Source of the DNA: a virus
IMG/VR virus record: IMGVR_UViG_3300046674_000362
Span: 1-64,000 of that record
Direction: 5' to 3' (one strand)
DNA: 64,000 nt
Shown here: positions 14,300-21,109 of the stretch, one piece after another
How the letters are laid out: every line of letters begins with the position of its first letter
Position numbering within the stretch: position 1 is the first letter of the stretch
Program-made: the position numbers and the translations under genes
Notes under the pieces: generated by a model
Databases searched by the model: none
What the model was told of the DNA's origin: nothing
The model's input: the letters and a program-made list of their open reading frames with translations, nothing else

Positions 14300-15547
14300 A
14301 TGTGGATCAGAAACGCCCAGGTGTACCGCCTCCCCGCCCCCTACGCAATGACTGCCGAAAAGCTGGCTGAGGCCATCGCGCATCAAAAATTCGTGCCTTG
14401 CACCAGCATGGAAAAGGACCGCTCGGGCTGGGTTGCGCCCTTCCCCGACGGTGAGCTGGTGCATGTGGTGAACCGCCAGTATTTCCTGAAGCTCTGCACG
14501 CAAACCAAGGTGCTGCCGGGCTCAGTCGTGAACAAGGAGCTGAAGGCGCGCGCCGCCGCCCTGGAAGAACAACAGGGCTTCGCGCCTGGGAAGAAGGCCA
14601 CCAAGGAGCTGAAGGAGCGCATCACCGACGAGCTGCTGGCGAAGGCGTTCGCGAAGGACGAGCACATGCTGGTCTGGATCGACCCGGTGAACGGCTGGCT
14701 GGTCATCGACGCGGCCAGCGCCAGCAAGGCCGATGCCGTGGTGAAGCTGCTGCTGAAGGCCATCGACAAGCTGCCGCTCGAATCGCTGCGCGTGCAGCGC
14801 TCGCCGGTTGCCGTCATGACCGGCTGGCTGGAGTCGGACGAAGCCCCGTATAACTTCACGATGGATCAGGATGCGACCCTGAAGGCGACCGGCGAGAGCA
14901 ACGCCACGGTGCGCTACCAGCGTCACAGCCTGGACCCGGAGGATATGCGCCGCCACATCGCCGCAGGCAAGCAGTGCGTGCGGCTGGCGATGACGTGGAA
15001 CAGCCGCGTGTCGTTCGTGCTGGACGAGTCGCTGACCATCAAGGGCATCAAGCCACTCGATGTCATCAAGGAAGGCACCGCGATCACCTACAGCGATCAG
15101 GAGCGCGCCGACAACGACCTCATGCTGATGTCTGGCGAGCTGTCGAAGCTCCTGGGCGATCTGGTCGAGGCGATGGGCGGCGAGGCGAAGGATGGCGAAG
15201 CGGGCAGCGATGGCCAGCAGCAGATCGCCGATGGCAGTGCCCACGAGGCGGTCCGCAAGCTGCACCAGATGGCCGCGAGCGAGGGCGTGAGCGCCACCCT
15301 GATCTACGGTGACAAGTCCGTGACGTTCGGCGCGAAGCTACCGCCTGATGGCGAAGGCGACGACGCCGCCATGTACGAAAAGGCCGTCGCTATCGTGCGT
15401 CAGCACCAGCGCGCATCTATCTCCCTGGTCCAGCGCCACCTCGCCATCGGCTACAACCGCGCCGCGCGCCTGATGGAACAAATGGAAGCCAAGGGCGTCG
15501 TCGGCCCGATGGAGTCGAACGGAAACCGCACCATCATCAACCAATAA
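14300..15547 (+). CDS. rdgC: RdgC fused to an FtsK-gamma winged-helix domain
   Basis: 415 residues. Residues 1-~305 match RdgC, a ring-forming DNA-binding inhibitor of RecA loading: MWIRNAQVYRLPAP, VNRQYFLKLCTQTKVLPGSVV, DPVNGWLVIDAASASKAD and VRLAMTWNSRVSFVLDESL. After an acidic linker, residues ~350-413 match the FtsK gamma domain almost motif for motif: AVAIVRQHQRASISLVQRHL, IGYNRAARLMEQMEAKGVVGP. In host FtsK this domain reads KOPS sites and contacts XerD. The fusion would give RdgC sequence-directed DNA binding; that consequence is inference. Confidence 0.8.
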   Translation: MWIRNAQVYRLPAPYAMTAEKLAEAIAHQKFVPCTSMEKDRSGWVAPFPDGELVHVVNRQYFLKLCTQTKVLPGSVVNKELKARAAALEEQQGFAPGKKATKELKERITDELLAKAFAKDEHMLVWIDPVNGWLVIDAASASKADAVVKLLLKAIDKLPLESLRVQRSPVAVMTGWLESDEAPYNFTMDQDATLKATGESNATVRYQRHSLDPEDMRRHIAAGKQCVRLAMTWNSRVSFVLDESLTIKGIKPLDVIKEGTAITYSDQERADNDLMLMSGELSKLLGDLVEAMGGEAKDGEAGSDGQQQIADGSAHEAVRKLHQMAASEGVSATLIYGDKSVTFGAKLPPDGEGDDAAMYEKAVAIVRQHQRASISLVQRHLAIGYNRAARLMEQMEAKGVVGPMESNGNRTIINQ

Positions 15548-15565
15548 CAACAGGAGAACCGCCCC

Positions 15566-16510
15566 ATGAATACCACGAAAACCCCTGCCGCTGCCGCCGC
15601 ATCGCAGTTTGTGTCCCTCAAGGCCGCTGCCGAGGACAAGGCTAATCCAGCCGTCGGCAAGGAAACCACTTTCAAGGTTGACCCGCGTGTGATCGAGATT
15701 CAGCCGGGCTTTAACCGGCCGATCAGCCGCGAGCACGTCGAACAGCTCAAGACCTCGATTCGCAACGGCGCGACCCTGCCACCGATCTTCGTCCGCGTCG
15801 AGCCGGGCCGCATCATCATGGTGGATGGCGAGCACCGCTGGATCGCCGTCATGGAGCTGATCGCCGATGGCATGGAAATCCCGTTTATGTCGGCCATCCA
15901 GTTCCGGGGCAGCGACGCCGACGCCATCGCGCACTTGCTCACCAGCGCGCAAGGGCAGGCAATCTCGCCGCTCGACCAGGGCATCCAGTATCTCAAGCTG
16001 GTGCGCCTGCACTGGGACGTGAAGATGATCGCCGCGCGTACCGGCAAGAGCACCACGCACATTGAAAACTGCCTGACGCTGGCCGAGGCGAATACCGACG
16101 TGCAGCAGGCCGTGCGTAACGGCGAGGTCGCAAGCTCGCTGGCCGTCGATCTGGTCAAGGAACACGGCCCCGAGGCCGGGAAGGTTATTCAAACCGAGCT
16201 GGTCAAGGCCAAGGACAGCGGCAAAACCAAGGTGACGCGCGCCAGCGTGCAGGGGCGCGCGGTGCCGCGCAAGCTGGTGGATCGCGTCGAGAGCAACATG
16301 CGGACCCTGTTCGAGTCGCGGCCGGACCTGACGGCCGAGGGACTGGCCGAGCTGCCCGAGGGTGCTTCGGTATCGGTTCCGGCCGCCCTGCTGGCCGAGC
16401 TGCGCGCCGCACATGATGAGGTGCAGAAGATGCGCGCCAAGGAAGCGGCGGCCGCTGCGGCTGCGCCCCAGGCACCAGCCACCCCCGAGGAAGGCACCGG
16501 CAACGAATAA
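15566..16510 (+). CDS. ParB/Srx-type nuclease-like or partition-like protein
   Basis: 314 residues. N-terminal ParB/Srx domain: RVIEIQPGFNRPISREHVEQLKTSI, PPIFVRVEPGRIIMVDGEHRWIAV (the GEHR box). An HTH region follows (VKMIAARTGKSTTHIENCLTLAEAN, SSLAVDLVKEH). The C-terminus is Ala-rich. It could be a phage ParB-like regulator or part of a partition apparatus, though the ParA-linked partner further downstream is a different small basic protein. Good AGGAG RBS. Confidence 0.65.
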   Translation: MNTTKTPAAAAASQFVSLKAAAEDKANPAVGKETTFKVDPRVIEIQPGFNRPISREHVEQLKTSIRNGATLPPIFVRVEPGRIIMVDGEHRWIAVMELIADGMEIPFMSAIQFRGSDADAIAHLLTSAQGQAISPLDQGIQYLKLVRLHWDVKMIAARTGKSTTHIENCLTLAEANTDVQQAVRNGEVASSLAVDLVKEHGPEAGKVIQTELVKAKDSGKTKVTRASVQGRAVPRKLVDRVESNMRTLFESRPDLTAEGLAELPEGASVSVPAALLAELRAAHDEVQKMRAKEAAAAAAAPQAPATPEEGTGNE

Positions 16511-16695
16511 TGCAACTCTCATTCTTTGATGAGCTTGACGCGCCCGCACCGGCACCCGCCCAGGTTGCGGTCGCGTCACGAATAATCGAGACTCCGCATG
16601 CGCGCTGCCCGGCGTGCGGCTCGATGTTCCTGGCAGTCGAGTGGCTGGCATGGCGCAAGGCTGGTTACTGTCGTGAATCACATCAACCCAAATGA
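16510..16695 (+). CDS. Small zinc-finger-like protein
   Basis: 61 residues: an N-terminal LSFFDELDAPAP motif, then RCPACGSMFLAVEWLAWRKAGYC, a C-x2-C..C arrangement. QLSFFDEL resembles a sliding-clamp or partner-binding peptide, but I cannot show that. Start overlaps the ParB-like stop (TAATG). The 3' end runs into the repeat-rich partition region. Confidence 0.5.
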   Translation: MQLSFFDELDAPAPAPAQVAVASRIIETPHARCPACGSMFLAVEWLAWRKAGYCRESHQPK

Positions 16696-16742
16696 TAGCG
16701 AATCACATAACTCCATATTATTTGTATCCACATCATTTCATG

Positions 16743-16770
16743 TGACATCACATCAGATGATGTGATGTCA
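16743..16770. repeat. 13-bp-arm palindrome built from the centromere motif
   Basis: TGACATCACATCA, a 2-nt gap, then TGATGTGATGTCA. It is two face-to-face copies of the regional repeat and the most perfect binding-site candidate of the partition locus. Confidence 0.75.
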
Positions 16771-16783
16771 ACTCACATAACTC

Positions 16784-16819
16784 AGCCGCCACGCCCGTTA
16801 CAAGGAGTTGGCGGCTTTT
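16784..16819 (+). terminator. Terminator of the recombination operon
   Basis: AGCCGCCA (16784-16791) pairs with TGGCGGCT (16809-16816) across a 17-nt loop, followed by a short T run. It ends transcription ahead of the partition genes. Confidence 0.6.
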
Positions 16820-16916
16820 CGCGCCGAATGCGATGTTAATTGATGTCAAATGATGTCATATCACATCAAGTTAAGTAGGCAAAATCGATATGATGTGATG
16901 TTATATCAATCTATGT

Positions 16917-17083
16917 CATCTTAAATAATTCAATATCGCATTAGGTGATTTAATGTGACTCGACACGGAATAGCCTCATGTAAATCCATTTGAAATAGTT
17001 CAACATGGTATTAGATTTCCCTTGCGTGAACTTATAAAGAGTCTGATAATCGCGAGTGTTATCAATCCACCAAGGGGAAGCGC
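16917..17083 (+). promoter_or_regulatory. parA promoter region
   Basis: AT-rich, no gene. A weak sigma70-like pair is TTGAAA (16990-16995), a 16-nt spacer and TAGATT (17012-17017). AAGGGGAAG at 17072-17080 serves as the parA ribosome-binding site. Looser relatives of the centromere word extend to about 16955, so the promoter is probably repressed by the partition proteins. Confidence 0.4.
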
Positions 17084-17725
17084 ATGAATGTCTTGATCGC
17101 AGGCGAGAAGGGCGGCACCGGGAAAACCACCACGTCAATTAACATGGCCGTGGCGCGCGCGCTGGCGAGCCGTGATGTGCTGCTGGTGAACGCCGACAAG
17201 CAAAACAGCGCTGCGGAGTGGGCGGCGATCCGGGCTAGAGAGAAAATCGCGCCGAATATCACTTGCGTTTCGATTCTCGGGGCAACGCTGGCCGACGAAA
17301 TCCGCAGGCTCGAAGGGAAGTTTGAGGACATTATCATCGACGCAGGCGGCATCGACTCGCTCGAACTGCGCTCGGGGATGCTGGTCGCCGACGTGATCGT
17401 GACGCCTGCCCGCCCGTCCCAGTTCGACGTTTTCACGCTGGCGAAGATGGACAAACTTGTGGCCGAGGCAAAGGCGTTCAACACGAAGCTCACGGCCGCG
17501 ATCCTCTGCAATTGCGCGCCGACGCACCCGAACAGCACCGATGCGCAGGAAATGGCCGAGTACGTCGATGGCCTGCAAAACTACACGATGCTGCAAACTA
17601 TCGTCCGCCAGCGCAAGGTGTACCAGAACTGCGCCCGCGACGGCATGGGCGCGCTCGAATACGTCCGGGGCGATGAAAAGGCAATCGCTGAAATGACCGC
17701 CCTCGCTGCGGAGATTTGGGCATGA
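17084..17725 (+). CDS. parA: ParA-type partition ATPase
   Basis: 213 residues. Deviant Walker A with signature Lys: GEKGGTGKTTTSINMA (7-22). Then VLLVNADKQNSAAEW (switch I region; NADKQ rather than the usual DxDPQ) and Walker B FEDIIIDAGGID. The short length with no N-terminal HTH fits the type Ib (ParF/ParA-small) class, which segregates low-copy plasmids with a small DNA-binding partner. The upstream repeats and downstream partner gene complete the locus. Confidence 0.82.
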   Translation: MNVLIAGEKGGTGKTTTSINMAVARALASRDVLLVNADKQNSAAEWAAIRAREKIAPNITCVSILGATLADEIRRLEGKFEDIIIDAGGIDSLELRSGMLVADVIVTPARPSQFDVFTLAKMDKLVAEAKAFNTKLTAAILCNCAPTHPNSTDAQEMAEYVDGLQNYTMLQTIVRQRKVYQNCARDGMGALEYVRGDEKAIAEMTALAAEIWA

Positions 17726-18273
17726 ACCAGAAAAAGAAACAGGGCTTTCGTAGCCCGAGCGAGTTTGTCGAGGCTGCGAACGAAGCGCCCGCCTTGATGC
17801 ACGTTGATCCGGCAGGCGGCGTCACAGTCGTCAAGGCGGGCGACAGCGCCACAGCGCCAGCGCCAGAACTGACCCCGGCACCCACTCCAGCACCGGCCCA
17901 GGCAGCAGGGGAGGGCGCACCGGCTGCACAGGAGGCCGCACAGGCAACGAACGAGGGCAAACCGGCACAAGCACCAGCGCCAGCGAAGGACAAGCCCCAG
18001 CGGCCCGCAAAACCGGCCGCTGACAAGCCCGGCATCCACACGCACAGGCGCGCGGACGACGGCCCGCCCGAGCCGCCCCCGGCACCGTGGGACAGCGAAA
18101 GCCCGGACATCAAGGGTCCGGGCTATCAATACCGCTTCGACAAGCGCCTACACGCGCAGATTCAGTGGATTTCGGACAACGTACCGCAGCACAAGTCCAT
18201 GCAAGTCGTCATCGACAAGGCCGTGCGCGCATACGTCGCCGAAGTCCTCGAAAAGCACTACAAGCCCGAATGA
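17722..18273 (+). CDS. ParB-like centromere-binding partner of ParA
   Basis: 183 residues from ATG 17722, overlapping the parA stop (ATGA), with GGAG nine bases upstream. The N-terminal ~120 residues are disordered Pro/Ala-rich sequence ending in basic and Pro clusters. The C-terminus (YQYRFDKRLHAQIQWISDNVPQHKSMQVVIDKAVRAYVAEVL) is a short helical DNA-binding unit of ribbon-helix-helix or wHTH type. Gene order and size match the second gene of type Ib partition operons. I cannot assign a named family. Confidence 0.6.
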   Translation: MNQKKKQGFRSPSEFVEAANEAPALMHVDPAGGVTVVKAGDSATAPAPELTPAPTPAPAQAAGEGAPAAQEAAQATNEGKPAQAPAPAKDKPQRPAKPAADKPGIHTHRRADDGPPEPPPAPWDSESPDIKGPGYQYRFDKRLHAQIQWISDNVPQHKSMQVVIDKAVRAYVAEVLEKHYKPE

Positions 18274-18464
18274 CCTGGGCCGCCTGCATCCCCAGCGCCG
18301 ACTGCCGCCAGTTGGCGCGTTTCAGCCTCGTATTCCTTCGCGCAGTCGCCTGAGCACCAATGTGCTTTAGGCGGCACCTTGTAGCCGCAGAAGTGGCACT
18401 TCCCATCCGGGTACAGCGTCCCGGCCGCGCGCCGCTCAATTCGCGCCTGCTTGCTTAAACTCAC
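18258..18464 (-). CDS. Small zinc-ribbon protein
   Basis: 68 residues from a GTG overlapping the Rz-like stop (GTGA). Contains KCHFCGYKVPPKAHWCSGDCAKEYE, a four-Cys zinc-ribbon pattern often found in phage proteins. It is the last gene of the lysis operon and overlaps the 3' end of the opposing partition gene by 16 bp. Confidence 0.6.
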   Translation of the reverse strand: MSLSKQARIERRAAGTLYPDGKCHFCGYKVPPKAHWCSGDCAKEYEAETRQLAAVGAGDAGGPGHSGL

Positions 18465-18994
18465 TTCGACACCTCCGCATCCCCGTAAAAACCATTCTCG
18501 CGCGCGAACTGCTGGTGCCCACGCGCTACTGCGGCGGTCTTGTCTGCTTCCTTTTCCAGTCGTCCAACGCCTTCTGTAAATCGGTCAACAGCTCGCTGTA
18601 CTTCTTCTGGAAATACAACGGTTCCGGCAGCGGTGCCATCAGGTCCGCTGGCACCTGCGGCTTTGACTTCGGCGGCAGCGTCACCACAACCGGAGAAGGC
18701 AAGGGCTGGGAGGCGCACGCTTGCAACAGGAGGGCGGTAATCGAGCACGCCAGCAACTTCCTTTTGAAATCCATCGGATACCTTTCTGGCTTTCGCCTCA
18801 TTTTCCTTTTGTTCATGCGCGTTTGCCTCGACGCCATTAAGCACTGCCGTAACTACCGCATCCTTCCGTGTGCTCTCCACACGGCCCTGCCCAACCTGCT
18901 GCGCGTTGCGGCCCGCGCTGTAGGCAAAGTAATGCGACCCTGCCAGCAGCAGCGCCAGCACCAGCGCCACTACGGCCTTGATAGTTCCGCTCAT
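18461..18994 (-). CDS. Rz-like inner-membrane spanin
   Basis: 177 residues. A single N-terminal membrane segment (AVVALVLALLLAGSHYFAYS, about 7-26), then a charged helical periplasmic domain (EANAHEQKENEAKARKVSDGF..EVQRAVDRFTEGVGRLEKEADKTAA). This is the layout of i-spanins, which fuse inner and outer membranes in the last step of lysis. A lipoprotein reading frame of o-spanin type is nested within it, and the endolysin is directly upstream (ATGA overlap). Confidence 0.78.
   Translation of the reverse strand: MSGTIKAVVALVLALLLAGSHYFAYSAGRNAQQVGQGRVESTRKDAVVTAVLNGVEANAHEQKENEAKARKVSDGFQKEVAGVLDYRPPVASVRLPALAFSGCGDAAAEVKAAGASGPDGTAAGTVVFPEEVQRAVDRFTEGVGRLEKEADKTAAVARGHQQFARENGFYGDAEVSK
18526..18774 (-). 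CDS. Rz1-like outer-membrane lipoprotein spanin (nested)
   Basis: About 82 residues from ATG 18774, entirely inside the Rz-like gene in another frame. A signal sequence KRKLLACSITALLLQAC with lipobox LLQA|C is followed by a Pro-rich body (PLPSPVVVTLPPKSKPQVP). This is the standard o-spanin design, and full nesting in Rz is as in lambda. Confidence 0.78.
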   Translation of the reverse strand: MDFKRKLLACSITALLLQACASQPLPSPVVVTLPPKSKPQVPADLMAPLPEPLYFQKKYSELLTDLQKALDDWKRKQTRPPQ

Positions 18995-19635
18995 GCGATG
19001 ATCCTTTCTGCGGCGTTGAGGAAGGCAAGCCGGTCCTGATAGCCGATGGCGTCGCCCTCGGCGTCGGTCTGGTGCCCGATGTTGATGGCATCAGAAACGC
19101 CGTCGAAGTCGTTTTTGTCGGCCAGCTCGTTGCAGCCGTGGGTTTTCCAGAACCACGCGGCCGAGCGGCAAGCGCCTTCCGGGGTGCGCAGCCAGTCGCC
19201 CACCTTGCGCAGCTCGATCCCGAAGTAATCGGCGCATTTCTTCTGGTTGTCGCGGAACGTGAGCCCGATAAGGCCCGCGCCACGATGGAGCCACCCATCG
19301 CCGCTCGCCTCGTCGCGGTTTCCGCCGCGATCCGCATAGACCCGATTCGCGAGGGCTTCGGGCTTGTGCGCGTAGTGGCTCGCCACCGCGAGGGTAGGGA
19401 AGCGGCGCGGCCATACCTGCATCAAACGCTCGGCGCTGTAGTCCATGCACTCGACGGTAGAGCGGAGCTGGCCGGATTCCACGGCGATCTGCGCGAGGAA
19501 CATTTCGACGCGGCGCTCGGTCGTAATGCCGAATTCCCGCATGGCGGCATTCAGGGGCTCGACAAAGGCCGCAGCCACGGCGCGCGCGCCGGGCATGACC
19601 CGCGTTATCTGGTCGAGCGTGACGCTTACCTGCAT
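18991..19635 (-). CDS. Endolysin, glycoside hydrolase family 19-like
   Basis: 214 residues. GH19 (chitinase-like) lysozyme pattern: RRVEMFLAQIAVESGQLRS with the catalytic Glu, SAERLMQVWPRRF, NRVYADRGGN, GWLHRGAGLIGLTFRDN, then ACRSAAWFWKTHGCNELAD. It cuts peptidoglycan glycan strands. There is no signal peptide, so it needs the neighbouring holin. Start overlaps the small upstream membrane gene by 10 bp. Confidence 0.85.
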   Translation of the reverse strand: MQVSVTLDQITRVMPGARAVAAAFVEPLNAAMREFGITTERRVEMFLAQIAVESGQLRSTVECMDYSAERLMQVWPRRFPTLAVASHYAHKPEALANRVYADRGGNRDEASGDGWLHRGAGLIGLTFRDNQKKCADYFGIELRKVGDWLRTPEGACRSAAWFWKTHGCNELADKNDFDGVSDAINIGHQTDAEGDAIGYQDRLAFLNAAERIIA

Positions 19636-19766
19636 AGCTCCACCACCGCCAGCAGCGCGATCAGGGACAGGGCCATCGTACCCAGTGTCCGGGTCTTGAG
19701 GCGCGGGTTAAGCACGCCCCACAGGCATACGCTGACCACGATAAAGAGTGCGGTTTTCAGGAGCAT
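19626..19766 (-). CDS. Small two-segment membrane protein of the lysis cassette
   Basis: 46 residues: MLLKTALFIVVSVCLWGVL, then NPRLKTRTLGTMALSLIALLAVVELCR. Two hydrophobic helices separated by a short basic loop. The ATG overlaps the stop of the holin-like gene (TAATG). It could be a second holin, antiholin or pinholin-like partner. Confidence 0.6.
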   Translation of the reverse strand: MLLKTALFIVVSVCLWGVLNPRLKTRTLGTMALSLIALLAVVELCR

Positions 19767-20113
19767 TATTTGTCGCCCCCGAAGTAGCGGCGCTTGATGG
19801 TGCCGATGATGTCCGCATTGTTAATCTCGGTGAACAGCTCGCGGCAGGTAGCCAAAGCGAACAGGCCGACAAGGAACTCGATGCCGGAATGGACGCGCGG
19901 GCCTGCGATGCTGAAGAATTCGATCAGGGCCGGGGCGACGTAGATCGCACACGCGAAGCCAACGCCAAAGGAAATCAGCCGCTGGGAGCGGTTCAGGTCC
20001 GCCCCCAAAAACTTGAGCGATACCGCCGCACCGGCCGCGCCGGGTAGGTAGCTGATCGCGGCTTTCGCCAGGGCCGAAAAAATCGCCGCGAGCGTTGCTA
20101 CTGGTTCTGCCAT
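19766..20113 (-). CDS. Holin-like protein
   Basis: 115 residues with hydrophobic segments near 5-30 (AAIFSALAKAAISYLPGAAGAA), 46-66 (LISFGVGFACAIYVAPALI) and 75-92 (GIEFLVGLFALATCRELF), then a basic tail. Position immediately ahead of the endolysin supports a holin role; the family is not certain. Confidence 0.65.
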   Translation of the reverse strand: MAEPVATLAAIFSALAKAAISYLPGAAGAAVSLKFLGADLNRSQRLISFGVGFACAIYVAPALIEFFSIAGPRVHSGIEFLVGLFALATCRELFTEINNADIIGTIKRRYFGGDK

Positions 20114-20133
20114 GTGGGTTCTCCAAACTGCCG

Positions 20134-20292
20134 CTACCGCGACAGTGCCTTACCTAAATTCCCGATAGATCGGATGACAATATCGAGCCGTTCAACCACA
20201 GCCAAGTCGATCTTCTGGCGCGCTTCCTGCGACTTCCTCCAGTCGCTGAATGCCTTGCTCTCGAAGATCGTTTGCACGTCCGACCGGCGCAT
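20134..20292 (-). CDS. Small hypothetical protein preceding the holin
   Basis: 52 residues from ATG 20292 (AAGG upstream): MRRSDVQTIFESKAFSDWRK..VVERLDIVIRSIGNLGKALSR. The frame remains open upstream to a TTG at 20397, but that would overlap the previous gene by 47 bp. The shorter form fits a transcript starting at the late-type promoter at 20322-20363. Function unknown. Confidence 0.45.
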   Translation of the reverse strand: MRRSDVQTIFESKAFSDWRKSQEARQKIDLAVVERLDIVIRSIGNLGKALSR

Positions 20293-20321
20293 GAGCTGCG
20301 CCTTGCCGTAGTCGATACCGA

Positions 20322-20363
20322 AGTTTAAGAACAAAGTCGCGAGGACTTCGCTATGCTTTTCCT
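20322..20363 (-). promoter_or_regulatory. Late-type promoter candidate for the lysis genes
   Basis: AGGAAAA at 20363-20357 with TAAACT at 20327-20322, the same spacing as the seven intergenic late promoters of this window (hexamer beginning 36 nt after the first A). It overlaps the 3' end of the upstream gene. The GC-rich middle segment of the other copies is missing, so it is weaker. Confidence 0.45.
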
Positions 20364-21109
20364 GCAAGTGAAAGCGCGACCGCGCCGATGCAGGCAAGAA
20401 CGAGAAATCGGGCCGGTGGCGTCAGCGCCCCGGCCTCCTTTGGAAGAACGACGACGCCCTGATCGTCAAACCAGATCGAGAAGAATTGACTGTCGCGCTC
20501 GACCGCCTCGCGGTATCGCGCGAACAGCACGTCGAAGCTCGAACTGGGGAATTCGCGCAGTACGCCGATCCGCTTTTCCAGCCATGCGGCGTAGTCGGTC
20601 GTTTCCGTCACCGGGTCCGGGTGCTGCTCGCCTTGGCGCAGCAGTTGCGCCGCCATGCCGCCGATGAGCCAGTGCGCGCGGCCGCTCAGGTCAGATTCGA
20701 GCTGTAGCGCCTCCAGAACCTCCGCAGCGGCCCCGGACAGGGGAACGAGGGTCCAACTATCCCCGAGCGCGCTGAAGGTCGCTGGGGCGGCCGGAAGATC
20801 CCGCTGCATATCGAGGTAGTCGGATACCTTGGACACTTCCGTGACGGCGTAATCCGGCCGGTCGTCGCGGGTATGGATGCAGTAGTGCGCAAGCGCCAGC
20901 AGGCGCTCGCTGACGCTCCATGCGCGCGGGTCCGAAAGGTGCTTGGGGCTCGATGCGGTAGCGCTTTCGACTGCGCGGGACAGAAACTCGGTCAGCGCTT
21001 TCTCGTGCGCGTTTTCGGGCAGATGGCACAGGGCGATTTCGTCGCCGATGGACAGCTCGTGCAACTGGGCATCCACGCGGCGCGTGCGCAGCGGTGAAAA
21101 AACGATCAT
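20351..21109 (-). CDS. T4 gp26-like baseplate assembly protein (tentative)
   Basis: About 252 residues from ATG 21109, overlapping the previous stop (ATGA). LHELSIGDEIALCHLPENAHEKALTEFL, WSVSERLLALAHYCIHT and the C-terminal hydrophobic segment FLVLACIGAVALSLAG resemble T4-type baseplate hub or chaperone proteins (gp26/gp51 group). The tape measure and hub lie in the same late region. Assignment is from pattern and context only. Confidence 0.4.
   Translation of the reverse strand: MIVFSPLRTRRVDAQLHELSIGDEIALCHLPENAHEKALTEFLSRAVESATASSPKHLSDPRAWSVSERLLALAHYCIHTRDDRPDYAVTEVSKVSDYLDMQRDLPAAPATFSALGDSWTLVPLSGAAAEVLEALQLESDLSGRAHWLIGGMAAQLLRQGEQHPDPVTETTDYAAWLEKRIGVLREFPSSSFDVLFARYREAVERDSQFFSIWFDDQGVVVLPKEAGALTPPARFLVLACIGAVALSLAGKA

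Larger units (their letters stand above)
16677..16916. repeat. Iteron-like TGATGTSA repeats: candidate partition site (centromere)
   Basis: A mostly AT-rich interval packed with TGATGTGA/TGATGTCA words in both orientations, e.g. near 16677, 16758, 16841, 16851, 16861 and 16891. It includes a 28-bp palindrome at 16743-16770. It lies directly upstream of parA, where type Ib plasmid systems place their centromere and autoregulatory operator. A terminator hairpin sits inside it at 16784-16819. Confidence 0.65.

Noticed and set aside
18801-18807. AGGAAAA inside the Rz-like gene, considered as a late promoter
   Set aside because: The base-36 hexamer is GATTTC, not NANANT, and no gene starts just downstream. 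The same applies to copies at 24941, 30061, 31325, 39506, 48899, 62191 and 63423.
20293-20397. Longer N-terminus (TTG 20397) for the small gene before the holin
   Set aside because: TTG start without RBS and a 47-bp overlap with the previous gene; ATG 20292 has an RBS and fits the late promoter.
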